Assembly (NCBI RefSeq): GCF_005870035.1
Contig: NZ_SWJG01000002.1
Location: 434,001-498,000, forward strand
Direction of reading: 5' to 3'
From: Spirosoma lacussanchae
GTDB taxonomy: Bacteria; Bacteroidota; Bacteroidia; Cytophagales; Spirosomataceae
Length of the DNA: 64,000 nucleotides
Shown: piece by piece, positions 7,358-16,155 of the stretch
Numbering within the stretch: position 1 is the stretch's first letter
Layout of the letters: each line of letters starts with the position of its first letter
Made by a program: the position numbers and the translations under genes
The notes under the pieces: model-generated
The model's input: the letters and a program-made list of their open reading frames with translations, nothing else
Databases searched by the model: none
Told to the model about the DNA's origin: nothing

Positions 7358-10300
7358 TCAATTGCGTTTACGCCAAAGTACTATATTCTGGGAGGCATTC
7401 TGCTGCCGAACCGTAGGGTGTTGTCGACCGCTGGTAAGTCGACTGACCTCATAGACGACATAATCGCGCAGGTCTGACACGGTAACTTCGTCATACTGAC
7501 GGGTAGCCGCTCGTGGTGATGCGTATGCATCGGCAAAGAGACCGTTCAGAATGCAATAGGTAAAGACGCCGTTGTGCCAGGTGTCATTTTCGAGTGCATA
7601 TTCTTTACCACCCGAGGCTGCAATAACATGAGTACCGCTGGTTCTGGTCACGTCGGTAAACAACTGCTGCATCAGTTCGAACGAGTTCTGCAAACCCAAT
7701 GCGTTGGGCGCATCGCCTACTTCAACGCCTACGCCCCGCTCCTGAATACCTGGCTGAAAAGAGCCAGAAACGGCTTTGCCAACTTCTTTGTCTACTTCGC
7801 CTGCGTGGCAGGCATCAAGCATGAGGAGCTTCTGGCGGGCCGGTATACTGTCTAGCAACTGCTCAAGGTCATCGTACGAAATACCCTGGCGTTCGGGATG
7901 CGTGAAGTCAATATCGTGCGTAGCTATGTAGAAGTCAAGGCTGTCTGAGAGTAGCCCATGTCCGTTTACAGACATCATAACTATATCGTTCGTCTTTGTT
8001 TGAAGGAGTCGTTTTTTCAACTGCTTAACTGCCTTTCGAGTAACCTGCTCATTGAGCAGCGTATCTATGCTAGCACCTGGATACTGACGCTGGATGGCTG
8101 TGGTCAGATCACGAATATCTTTAGCTGCATATCGTAAATCATACCGATTGTTCCGGTAATGGTCAACCCCAATCCCTATAAAGTGAACTTGTGATTTCAA
8201 GCTGTCAGTACAGGTAATAACTACGGTCTGACGTAAACTTTCGAGGCCATTGGTGAGCTGACAGGCTATCTGAATTGTATTCTGACCGGCGATCAGCGGT
8301 ATCTGTACTGAGTCGTCCAGACGGTTAGTACCGGACAGCGGTTTGCCTTTGGTCCCAAACAGGGGTACGTCGTTAACCCAGACCAATAGCTTGTGTAACC
8401 GGCCGAAACGAGTAGAGGCTTTCAGCTGTAGGCTGATATGGTGTTGTTGAGTGACTGTTGGTATCTGGTTTATGTTGACAATAGTCAGCTCCGGACGCGG
8501 CTCGTCTGAGGCCAGGTTTCTGGCCAGCTGCCCTAGTCGTCGTGTGCGTCGTTCATAAGCCTGCTGATAGGCTTTAACCAGCACAGGCTGGCCAAATCCG
8601 GTTTGGTCGAGCACACGATCGGGCCGGTTATAAAGCACATCCAGCTGCTCGAACGGTATGGCATGATTACCTACCCTGAAAACCACACGATTACCCAGAC
8701 CGGGCGTGGCCATGTAATAGCCGTCGGGCGTATAGGCTATTCCGACCGGTTCCATGGCCAAGCTTCTGGTTAAATAAGAAGGTAACGGAACGAGTCGATC
8801 GTCTGTTTGCGGTACAAAACGATGATACGGGTCAAAATTCATCAGCGTCAAGGCTTTAGCTAATGTTTTGGTATTGAAAAGCTGTACCTGACCTCCGTTT
8901 GGTACAGCCAGCAGCGAACGGTTCGGATGTTGCACTAACTGGCCGGAAAAGCAGTTAGGATGCCGGGCCAGCTCCCGTAGCGTGCCAGCTTCGACGAAAA
9001 CCAGTGTGCCATTGGTCAGACCGCAGCTAAGGCGTCGGAGGGTGGTATCAAAGGCAAGCGCCTGGACGCTGCCATCCAAACGAACCTGCTTAGCCGGACT
9101 GAGCGATGATACCTGCCAGACAACCACGGAAGAGTCGGCCCCGGCACTTACAAATTGCCCATCGTTTATAAACGCAATGTCAGTAATACGATGAGCGTCG
9201 GATTGAGACGCAACCAGTTGTCCTGTTTCAAGATTCAGAACCGATAGTTTGTCTGTATTAGACTCGGTTGAGAAGCCCATCAGTACCAGCCATTTTTCGT
9301 CGGGGCTGACCGCAAAGACGCGGATGTTATGTTTTTTGGGTAAAGCTAGCCGGGCGCGTAACGCACCCGTCGATGCGTCAATACGCAGTACAGGCAGGCC
9401 AGGGGCGTGCAGATAGGAAACCGCCACCAGCCACTCGGCGTGCCTGGGCAGGTAAAACAGGCGTTCGTAATAGACTGCGGTACCAAAACCTGGTTTCAGC
9501 TTCGTGTTGAGGCTATAAGCCCATCGTTTACGGGCATTACGCCAGTCTTTGACGTCATATACAACTATAGAGTCATTGAGGATTGTGGCCAGATCGGTTT
9601 TGGTAACAACAGTAGCGGTTGTTACGGGGAGGTAAGCAGCATCCAGTACCTGTGGCCGCAGTGTGGTCAGATCCCACAGATTGGCGGATGCAAAAAATAA
9701 ACCACCACCCTGTACGGCCTGCCCATTTCTGGTTAGCAGCGTTGGGCTGTTTTGCGGAAAGTGAGTCAGAGCCAGTTGCTGAACACCATCTCCGCTCAGT
9801 TCGGTAACAAACCGTCCGGTGCTGTCATAAAGTTCTGTATCGGTAAAACTATGAATAGCGAGTGTGCTACCCGATGGCGAGAGGATCAGATTGTCGAATG
9901 TAGTACTGAATTTGCTTTTGCGACCAAAACTCTGGATCAGGCTGCCGGTTGTCATGTCGAAAAGTCTGAACTTTTGTGCTGGATCACTTCGTAAAACAGC
10001 ATTGCCTACGGCGAGCCGGGTTAGGCTGCTATCCATTGAAAAATAAACGTCATGGCCAATAGGTAAAGTAAATGACTGCTGGGTATGACCGGCGGTGTCG
10101 GCCCGGAAAAAAAGTGTCGAGTCGGTTCTATACCAGAAGGAATGATGCTGATGAGCCACAACCTGACCGGATTGCGACCAGACGGACTGACGCGTCGGTA
10201 CCTCCCAGATCGTTACGGTTTGCTTGTTTCTAACAGGCTCATGCTCAATGAGTACCCGGCCCGCTTCCGACAGGAGTCGGAAGCCGAAGCCGAACTCCCC

Positions 10301-10849
10301 GAAAGAGGGTGGCAGGTCAAACCATAGCGTAGGAGTTGGGCTCTGCTGCCAGTTTGCCCGGTAGGCTTTACGAATTAGAGCTAAAGAAAATACCAGCTGA
10401 TTATCTGGGGTAAAAGCCAGTGACCGAATCTCGGCCAGCGATTCGCTGATGAGGTCGGGCTCGGGTGGATAGAGGGTTTGAACTAGTTTTGCCTTGGCTA
10501 CATCAATCACATAAATCTGCTGACTTACCGAAACGGCCAGCCACTCCCCATTGGCACTAAAAGCCATCGGGCGCCTGTAGCCAGCGCCACCAGCTTTGGG
10601 CAGTTGTAGACTAAACAAGAGTTTGCGGGTTGTCAGATCCCAGAGCTGTACTGCCTGGTCATTATCCAGGGTAGCCAGCATGTGCTGGTAGGTGCTCTGG
10701 GCAACTACGGTACCTGTACGGCCCGTTTGCACCACCAACTGGGGCGACTGTGCTCCGGCCAGCTGCGGTCCTGTAAAAACGGTGAGAAGCATCAGCAGCG
10801 CTCGATAGCGAGCTAAGGCCCGCCTGACAAGATTCAGGGTATAGCACAT
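7358..10849 (-). CDS. Secreted WD40-repeat caspase (peptidase C14 family)
   Basis: 1163 aa from the ATG at 10849; the longer frame begins with TTG at 10885. A signal peptide ends near LLTVFTGPQLAGAQ, so export is predicted. Residues about 35-700 contain WD40-like blades (MLATLDNDQAVQLWDLTTRKLL; LAFTPDNQLVFSL; DIAFINDGQFVSAGADSSVVVW, each split by eye). A beta-sandwich-like segment follows at about 790-880. The caspase domain fills about 890-1150, with catalytic His964 in VNGHG and Cys1014 in LDACHAG, both intact, and a fold-start motif FIGIGVDHYRNN. The N-terminal propeller probably binds a partner or signal. It is the third peptidase in this neighbourhood and is transcribed toward the M48-like gene. 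Substrate unknown. Confidence 0.9.
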   Translation of the reverse strand: MCYTLNLVRRALARYRALLMLLTVFTGPQLAGAQSPQLVVQTGRTGTVVAQSTYQHMLATLDNDQAVQLWDLTTRKLLFSLQLPKAGGAGYRRPMAFSANGEWLAVSVSQQIYVIDVAKAKLVQTLYPPEPDLISESLAEIRSLAFTPDNQLVFSLALIRKAYRANWQQSPTPTLWFDLPPSFGEFGFGFRLLSEAGRVLIEHEPVRNKQTVTIWEVPTRQSVWSQSGQVVAHQHHSFWYRTDSTLFFRADTAGHTQQSFTLPIGHDVYFSMDSSLTRLAVGNAVLRSDPAQKFRLFDMTTGSLIQSFGRKSKFSTTFDNLILSPSGSTLAIHSFTDTELYDSTGRFVTELSGDGVQQLALTHFPQNSPTLLTRNGQAVQGGGLFFASANLWDLTTLRPQVLDAAYLPVTTATVVTKTDLATILNDSIVVYDVKDWRNARKRWAYSLNTKLKPGFGTAVYYERLFYLPRHAEWLVAVSYLHAPGLPVLRIDASTGALRARLALPKKHNIRVFAVSPDEKWLVLMGFSTESNTDKLSVLNLETGQLVASQSDAHRITDIAFINDGQFVSAGADSSVVVWQVSSLSPAKQVRLDGSVQALAFDTTLRRLSCGLTNGTLVFVEAGTLRELARHPNCFSGQLVQHPNRSLLAVPNGGQVQLFNTKTLAKALTLMNFDPYHRFVPQTDDRLVPLPSYLTRSLAMEPVGIAYTPDGYYMATPGLGNRVVFRVGNHAIPFEQLDVLYNRPDRVLDQTGFGQPVLVKAYQQAYERRTRRLGQLARNLASDEPRPELTIVNINQIPTVTQQHHISLQLKASTRFGRLHKLLVWVNDVPLFGTKGKPLSGTNRLDDSVQIPLIAGQNTIQIACQLTNGLESLRQTVVITCTDSLKSQVHFIGIGVDHYRNNRYDLRYAAKDIRDLTTAIQRQYPGASIDTLLNEQVTRKAVKQLKKRLLQTKTNDIVMMSVNGHGLLSDSLDFYIATHDIDFTHPERQGISYDDLEQLLDSIPARQKLLMLDACHAGEVDKEVGKAVSGSFQPGIQERGVGVEVGDAPNALGLQNSFELMQQLFTDVTRTSGTHVIAASGGKEYALENDTWHNGVFTYCILNGLFADAYASPRAATRQYDEVTVSDLRDYVVYEVSRLTSGRQHPTVRQQNASQNIVLWRKRN

Positions 10850-10965
10850 CGTCGTTGACGGTTTGGGTCCGGCTTTCGTGGCCAAGATAATAACTTGGCA
10901 TATTTTAAGAAAGATGTAGAGGAGAGGCTACGTCCTGATAGTCAGTGATATGGCCGCAAACGAAA

Positions 10966-11005
10966 TCGACCGCCGAAGTCGCACGGGTGATGCGGTTCGG
11001 CGGTC
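10966..11005 (-). terminator. Hairpin downstream of the penicillin-binding protein gene
   Basis: Perfect 11-bp arms CGACCGCCGAA / TTCGGCGGTCG with a second inner stem CGCA/TGCG. It lies 26 bases after the stop of the minus-strand penicillin-binding protein gene. On the minus strand it is followed by ATTTCGTTTG, a weak U-tract. Confidence 0.55.
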
Positions 11006-11031
11006 GGTGGAGAAATTTACCAGCTGGTTAG

Positions 11032-13617
11032 TTAGGGGGTCCCGCTTGTATCGGGAGGGGTAGTGGCGTCAGGAGCGGGGGGAGCCGGAACGAAGGTCGA
11101 GTCCGATTCGCCCGATACACCGGTCGAGTCCGATTCGGCAGCGCTTTCGTCTTCGTACGAGTAGCAGTTCTGGTAATCCTTAGTGATTGGCACGGCTGGT
11201 TTGGCAAAAGGCCCCTGCAGATTCCGGAACTTGTTATCGGCATACACCTTTTCCAGGAACCGACCAACCAGTGGCAGCGCTGTTTTGGCCCCTTCGCCGA
11301 GATCGGTTGAGCGGAAGTGAATACTTCGATCATCACCACCGACCCAGGCGCCAACGACCAGTTTGTCCGATACGCCAACAAACCAGCCATCTGAGTTATT
11401 GGATGTGGTTCCGGTTTTGCCACCCATTTCGTGGCGGTTTTTGAACAGGTTAAATGACCACAGATTCTGGGAGGTACCGCCGGGTTCCTGCAGGCCGCCC
11501 TGAAGCATATACCGCATCAGAAACGCCGTTTCAGGACTGATGGCCTGCCGTCGCTGGGTCTGGAACGTTTCGATCACAACCCCGTCGCGGTCTTCGATGC
11601 GCTGCACAATCATGGGTTCGATAGCCTCTCCGTCGTTGATAAACGTACAGTAAGCGCCTACCAACTCATACAGCGACACATCCGACGACCCCAGCCCAAC
11701 GGACGGAACGGCCGCCAGCTTACTCTTAATTCCCATCCGGTGGGCGTACTCAACGACCCGCTCAGGCCCCACGTCGTCGGTGAGTTTAGCCGTAATGGAG
11801 TTCACCGAACGGGCCATAGCCCGGCGCAAAGTCATCTCTGAATAGGTGTAATAGCCCGTTGAGTTGCGGGGTTCCCAGACTTTTTCTTCGCCGTTTTCGC
11901 GGTACGTCTTTCGGAACGGCCGGTCCTGAATACGGTCGCAGGGACCGAGGTTGATCAGCGTATCGTCGATAGCGGTCGTGTAGACAAACGGTTTAAAAGT
12001 AGAGCCTGGTTGCCGCTTGCCCTGCTTGACGTGGTCGTACTTAAAATAATCATAGTTCAGCCCGCCTACCCAGGCCCGAATGTAGCCCGTATGCGGGTCC
12101 ATGGCTACCATCCCCGATTGCAGAAACCGCTTGTAGTACGAGATAGAATCGTAGGGCGTCATTTCGGTTGAGTCGTACCCGCGTTTGCTGTTCCAGCTGA
12201 ACACCCGCATCTTGTATTTCTTGACCTTCATGTAATAAGTGACCGAATCGGGGTCGAGCGGAAACCGTTTGGCCAGCACTTTGTAGCGCTCCGTACGGCG
12301 GGCTACCGAATCGATGAATCCCGGCAGTTCATTGCCATCTTCATCGGTCCAGGGATTTCGGCCGCGCCAGTGATTGTCGAAGGTCCGTTGCAGCGCTTTC
12401 ATCTTTTCGCTGGTGGCTTCTTCAGCATAGGTCTGCATGCGCGAGTCGATGGTCGTAACGATCCGCAGGCCATCGGTATACAGGTCATACCCGTTTTCAT
12501 TTTCTTCGGCCCATTTTTTCACGTAATCGAGTACGGCGTTCTTGAGGTAACTAGCCGGGCCGGAGTAGGGGTTTTCGGGGGTATACTCAGTCAGGAGGGG
12601 TAGCGCGCTGATCGAGTCGGCCTGTTGACGGGTCAGAAATTTGTATTTGGCCATCTGGCCAAGCACGATGTTCCGGCGCTCTTTCGACCGTTTCGGATTT
12701 CGGAGCGGGTTGTAGTTGGTCGTTGCTTTCTGTAAGCCAACCAGCACGGCGCCTTCCTGGATGTTTAGGCTGTCGGGGGCTTTGTTGAAAAACGTTCGGG
12801 CGGCTGTTTTCAATCCGAACGCATTGCTGCCAAAGTCGACCGTGTTGAAATAATAGGTGATGATCTCTTCTTTGGAGAAGTTCTGCTCCAGTTTGAGCGC
12901 CATCAGCCACTCCTTCGATTTGTAAACTATTTTACGGATAAACGGAATGCGGGTTAGCAGGCCCGAATTCGATTTGCGCCGGGTCTTAAACAGGTTTTTA
13001 GCCAGCTGCTGGGTAATGGTAGAACCGCCCCCGTCGCGCCCCAGGCTAATCAGCGCCCGGCCAATGGCCCGCGGATCAATGCCGCCATGATCGTAGAACC
13101 GGGCATCTTCGGTCGCAATCAGCGCGTCGATAAGTGGTTTCGGGATGTTCTGGTACTTAATGGGAGTTCGATTTTCGGCATAGAATTTACCGATCATCAC
13201 GCCATCCTGCGAATAAATCTCGGAAGCCTGGTTCAGCTTCGGGTTTGCGAGCTCGGTTACGCTCGGCATCTCGCCGGTCAGGTACAGAAAATTGTAGTTG
13301 ATGATGAACACGTACACCCCCAGCATCAGGGCGCTGATCAGGGTCCAGCGAATGCCGTTTTTGAGGTACGGGTAATACCAGGCGTCGGGATCAATGTACT
13401 GATGAACAAAGGAGCGGAACCGCTCCCGATAATCCCGGTAGGTCTGGGTCCATGAATTAACCCGTTCTTCGCCCGCCAGGCGGGTTGTTTGCTTATAAAT
13501 AGTTTGACTAACTCCTCGTCTCACACTGCCAAACTGCGTCCGACGTTGTCGAATTCGTCGCCGGAATGCGCCAAAAGCGTGTCGGATAGCGCGGAATCGC
13601 TCCCTGTCTTCACTCAT
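11032..13617 (-). CDS. mrcA: Class A penicillin-binding protein 1A (glycosyltransferase/transpeptidase)
   Basis: 861 aa, normal for the family. It has a basic cytoplasmic N-terminus, one transmembrane helix at about residues 92-112 (WTLISALMLGVYVFIINYNF), a GT51 glycosyltransferase domain (EDARFYDHGGID and GGSTITQQLAKNLF, about 165-215) and a transpeptidase domain. The transpeptidase motifs are complete: Ser539 in GSTFKPF, SVN near 604, and Lys734 in GKTGTT. It polymerises and cross-links peptidoglycan at the outer face of the inner membrane. The last 50 residues are Asp/Ser/Pro-rich and probably disordered. It stands alone, with a hairpin downstream. The symbol follows PBP1A usage; the bacterium may carry paralogues. 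Confidence 0.95.
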   Translation of the reverse strand: MSEDRERFRAIRHAFGAFRRRIRQRRTQFGSVRRGVSQTIYKQTTRLAGEERVNSWTQTYRDYRERFRSFVHQYIDPDAWYYPYLKNGIRWTLISALMLGVYVFIINYNFLYLTGEMPSVTELANPKLNQASEIYSQDGVMIGKFYAENRTPIKYQNIPKPLIDALIATEDARFYDHGGIDPRAIGRALISLGRDGGGSTITQQLAKNLFKTRRKSNSGLLTRIPFIRKIVYKSKEWLMALKLEQNFSKEEIITYYFNTVDFGSNAFGLKTAARTFFNKAPDSLNIQEGAVLVGLQKATTNYNPLRNPKRSKERRNIVLGQMAKYKFLTRQQADSISALPLLTEYTPENPYSGPASYLKNAVLDYVKKWAEENENGYDLYTDGLRIVTTIDSRMQTYAEEATSEKMKALQRTFDNHWRGRNPWTDEDGNELPGFIDSVARRTERYKVLAKRFPLDPDSVTYYMKVKKYKMRVFSWNSKRGYDSTEMTPYDSISYYKRFLQSGMVAMDPHTGYIRAWVGGLNYDYFKYDHVKQGKRQPGSTFKPFVYTTAIDDTLINLGPCDRIQDRPFRKTYRENGEEKVWEPRNSTGYYTYSEMTLRRAMARSVNSITAKLTDDVGPERVVEYAHRMGIKSKLAAVPSVGLGSSDVSLYELVGAYCTFINDGEAIEPMIVQRIEDRDGVVIETFQTQRRQAISPETAFLMRYMLQGGLQEPGGTSQNLWSFNLFKNRHEMGGKTGTTSNNSDGWFVGVSDKLVVGAWVGGDDRSIHFRSTDLGEGAKTALPLVGRFLEKVYADNKFRNLQGPFAKPAVPITKDYQNCYSYEDESAAESDSTGVSGESDSTFVPAPPAPDATTPPDTSGTP

Positions 13618-13841
13618 GCGTTTTATTCAGTAATGCTCGGTTAGGTCCGGAACAGAAAAGGCTCGCCTTGGGAAGACATTACTGCCCGGACTCGTCGGCT
13701 TTGGGGTCGGCCCCTGAATCGCTAAAAACGCACTCCGGCGTTGATTCAGTGGGCGTCAAATATAACGGATTTTTGCCCGATCTGATATACCAAAACAGGT
13801 CCGTTTGCGCAATCCGGCTGGTTATGACTCGTTTTTTAATG

Positions 13842-13882
13842 ACTAAGCCAGTCGGCTGACAATGCACACCGACTGGCTTAGT
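13842..13882 (-). terminator. Hairpin downstream of msrB
   Basis: Perfect 14-bp stem ACTAAGCCAGTCGG / CCGACTGGCTTAGT with a 13-base loop, 28 bases after the msrB stop on the minus strand. No U-tract follows on either strand, so it may act as a processing or stability hairpin rather than a classical terminator. Confidence 0.45.
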
Positions 13883-13909
13883 AACCTGATTACGGAGACG
13901 TGCTGACGT

Positions 13910-14431
13910 CTATTTTTTCTCGAAAATCATTGCCACACCGTTCATGCAATACCGAAGACCGGTGGGTTTGGGGCCGTCGTTGAAAACGTGTCCAAGGTGC
14001 CCGCCACACACCGAACACTGGATTTCGGTACGGACCATGCCGTAGCTTTTGTCAGCCTCTTCGGTAACGGCGTTTTTGCTGATCGGTTTATAGAAGCTGG
14101 GCCAGCCCGTTCCGGAATCGAACTTGGTATCGGACGCAAACAGGGGATTACGGCAGCCGGCACAACGGAATACGCCGTGCTCGTGGTTGTCGTTCAGCGG
14201 GCTGGTGAAAGCTCGTTCGGTGCCGTGTTCGCGCAATACGGCGTACTGATCGGGAGTAAGTATCTTTTTCCATTCGGCATTGGTTTTTACCACTTTTCGC
14301 TCGCCGGGCTGGGGGGTAGGTTTGTTGGTCTGCAATGAGGCTGGTACCACACCCGGAGCAACCGACGGGCTGGCTGCGCTATAGACCGACCAAAGGAGAA
14401 CCGGGATAAACAGAATCAGTAGGTATTTCAT
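13910..14431 (-). CDS. msrB: Peptide-methionine (R)-S-oxide reductase MsrB, exported form
   Basis: 173 aa. An N-terminal hydrophobic segment ([20 protein letters not shown]) predicts a signal peptide or lipoprotein-less anchor, followed by a short linker and a complete SelR/MsrB domain. The two zinc CxxC pairs are visible in FRCAGCRN and CSVCGGH. The catalytic Cys162 lies in LRYCMNG near the C-terminus, and GTGWPSF is the substrate-binding signature. The enzyme reduces methionine-R-sulfoxide; export places repair in the envelope, where many of the neighbouring gene products act. It is monocistronic, with gaps on both sides. Confidence 0.95.
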   Translation of the reverse strand: MKYLLILFIPVLLWSVYSAASPSVAPGVVPASLQTNKPTPQPGERKVVKTNAEWKKILTPDQYAVLREHGTERAFTSPLNDNHEHGVFRCAGCRNPLFASDTKFDSGTGWPSFYKPISKNAVTEEADKSYGMVRTEIQCSVCGGHLGHVFNDGPKPTGLRYCMNGVAMIFEKK

Positions 14432-14584
14432 GGGTTATCTGTAAGTGATTGGGGTAGATGTACAGGCTGAGAATTGCCGCAGTTCGTCAACGAACCGGTT
14501 AGGTATGCACGCAAAAAAAGTACGCCCTGGAGTCGTAGCCAACCCGGCTGCACACTGTTAAAACAAGGGAAATCTGACGAACGT

Positions 14585-15406
14585 TCAGGCATCGACCGGC
14601 GACATCGCCAGGAGGGTTGAGAGCGTAGGGGTAGGGCTGCCACCGCGCTTCTCAACGGTTACCGCAAAGGCGTCGGCCCGATCGATGGTGCGGTTCAGGC
14701 GCTGGATGGCGAGGTTGGTACTGCCCGCTTCGAAGACACCCGCGTCGATTGGCTGGCCACCCGCCAGCGACCACAGCTGGTACTGCTGATCGGGGCGGAG
14801 CGGGGGCAGGGATTGCACCTCAACCGCTACCTCGCGGGTTTTGGCGTTCCAGAAAACCAGCATACGGCCGCTGGGCGCTTTGTCGTTGCCGCGCAGTTCG
14901 ATGGCCCGCATGCCGGGTTTGCTCAATAGCGCCAGCGACTGTTCGGCCAGCGATTGCTGGGTGTGTAATTGCTGAACTTCTGACTTGAGCGAGTCATTAG
15001 CCGTTCGTAACGAAGCGACTGTCTGCTGGTTCGTACGCAGCTGGGAGACCAAAAAAAAAGCGAAGCCTAACACTAAAATGCCGACTGATGCGGCTACGAG
15101 CCAGGTTGTCCGGAAGGTAGGGCTTCCGTTCTTCCAGGGATCAACGGGCAGGGGGCGAACAACGGCCGGGACAACGGGCTTCTCAAAATCGAGCTGCTTC
15201 AGTAAATTCTCTTTAACGGAGGCTGGTGGTTCAACACTATAGGCCTGTGCGTACTGTTCGAGAGCCGTGGACAGGTGGTCAAGCTCCTGCCGGATTTCAG
15301 GATAGATAGAAGATAGGCATTCGACCTCGCGCCGTTCCTGATCGCTCACCGCTCCCAGGACGTACGATTCTAAAATACCCGACGCTATATATTCTGTTAC
15401 ATTCAT
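14585..15406 (-). CDS. RskA-type anti-sigma factor
   Basis: 273 aa. The cytoplasmic N-terminal domain (ASGILESYVLGAVSDQERRE, residues about 8-27) has the pattern of anti-sigma-K factors. A transmembrane helix lies at about 103-122 (WLVAASVGILVLGFAFFLV), followed by a coiled-coil-like segment and a periplasmic RskA domain (RMLVFWNAKTREVAVEV, YQLWSLAGGQPIDAGVF). RskA binds SigK until cleaved by regulated intramembrane proteolysis. The gene overlaps its sigma gene as ATGA, so the two proteins are made in a coupled way. Confidence 0.9.
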   Translation of the reverse strand: MNVTEYIASGILESYVLGAVSDQERREVECLSSIYPEIRQELDHLSTALEQYAQAYSVEPPASVKENLLKQLDFEKPVVPAVVRPLPVDPWKNGSPTFRTTWLVAASVGILVLGFAFFLVSQLRTNQQTVASLRTANDSLKSEVQQLHTQQSLAEQSLALLSKPGMRAIELRGNDKAPSGRMLVFWNAKTREVAVEVQSLPPLRPDQQYQLWSLAGGQPIDAGVFEAGSTNLAIQRLNRTIDRADAFAVTVEKRGGSPTPTLSTLLAMSPVDA

Positions 15407-15957
15407 GACTTGAATAGTTGCTTTAATTCCTGCAACGCGGCCCGTATCCTGGTTTTCACCGTACCCAGTGGTAAATTCAGTTCTTCAGCGGCCTCTTCGT
15501 GGGTGTAGCCGCCAAAATAAACCAAATCGATTAACTGTTTCCGGTCAGGCCGCAACCGGTTTACAACCTCCTGAACGCCAATGTGGTCAGGGTTGGGCTG
15601 TTCCGTGTGATGCTGGCGGTCAACTATATGTACGCTCTCTTCGTCGGTTCGGATTGCGCCGGATGGTTGAGTCTTGCGCGCGCGTAGTGCATCAATGGCT
15701 GTGTTTCTGGACACGTTAAGCATCCAGGTAAACAGACGCCCCTTGGTGGCATCATACGCATCCAGGTTTTTCCATATTTTAACGAATATATCCTGCAACA
15801 AATCCTGGGCCTGCTCATCGTCACGCACAATACGTAACACCACACCGTACAGAGCAGCCGAATACTGATCGTAAAGCCACTGAAAAGCCTGCTGGTCACG
15901 CCGGATCAGTTTTTCGAGCAGTACACTTTCGGAGACTAAAGAAGACTGGCGTTTCAC
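15403..15957 (-). CDS. ECF sigma factor, SigK-like
   Basis: 184 aa with a GTG start at 15957 (no nearby ATG fits). Region 2 includes LLQDIFVKIWKNLDAYDATK and LFTWMLNVSRNTAIDALR (about 50-95). Region 4 includes YFGGYTHEEAAEELNLPLG and VKTRIRAALQELK (about 140-180). It heads a coupled unit with an RskA-type anti-sigma gene. The next gene upstream on the same strand encodes a FAS1 protein, a genomic link that parallels the known SigK control of the FAS1 proteins MPT70/MPT83 in mycobacteria. Confidence 0.92.
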   Translation of the reverse strand: MKRQSSLVSESVLLEKLIRRDQQAFQWLYDQYSAALYGVVLRIVRDDEQAQDLLQDIFVKIWKNLDAYDATKGRLFTWMLNVSRNTAIDALRARKTQPSGAIRTDEESVHIVDRQHHTEQPNPDHIGVQEVVNRLRPDRKQLIDLVYFGGYTHEEAAEELNLPLGTVKTRIRAALQELKQLFKS

Positions 15958-15977
15958 GCAAACAGAGTTAATTGAGC

Positions 15978-15985
15978 CAAATATA
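15978..15985 (-). promoter_or_regulatory. Candidate -7 box of the SigK-like gene
   Basis: On the minus strand the bases read TATATTTG, an exact match to TAnnTTTG, 20 bases before the GTG start. A -33 TTTG at proper spacing is not evident, so this is a tentative promoter call. Confidence 0.3.
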
Positions 15986-16097
15986 GCGGAAAATAAAACG
16001 AACAGATGACGGGCCCGTTCTTATCGCTTAGATAACCTTTGATCATGTTAGTACTGTCTACACAAAGGCAAAAAGTACGACAATATAACGAATGAAG

Positions 16098-16129
16098 TGG
16101 TCAGTTTGCCCATTTGTGCAAACTGACCA
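16098..16129 (-). terminator. Hairpin downstream of the FAS1 gene
   Basis: Perfect 12-bp stem TGGTCAGTTTGC / GCAAACTGACCA with loop CCATTTGT, 26 bases after the FAS1 stop on the minus strand. The U-tract is poor (CTTCATTCGTTATATT follows). It would separate FAS1 from the sigma operon. Confidence 0.5.
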
Positions 16130-16155
16130 TGCTGCTGCGTTCCATAAAACAGGTA

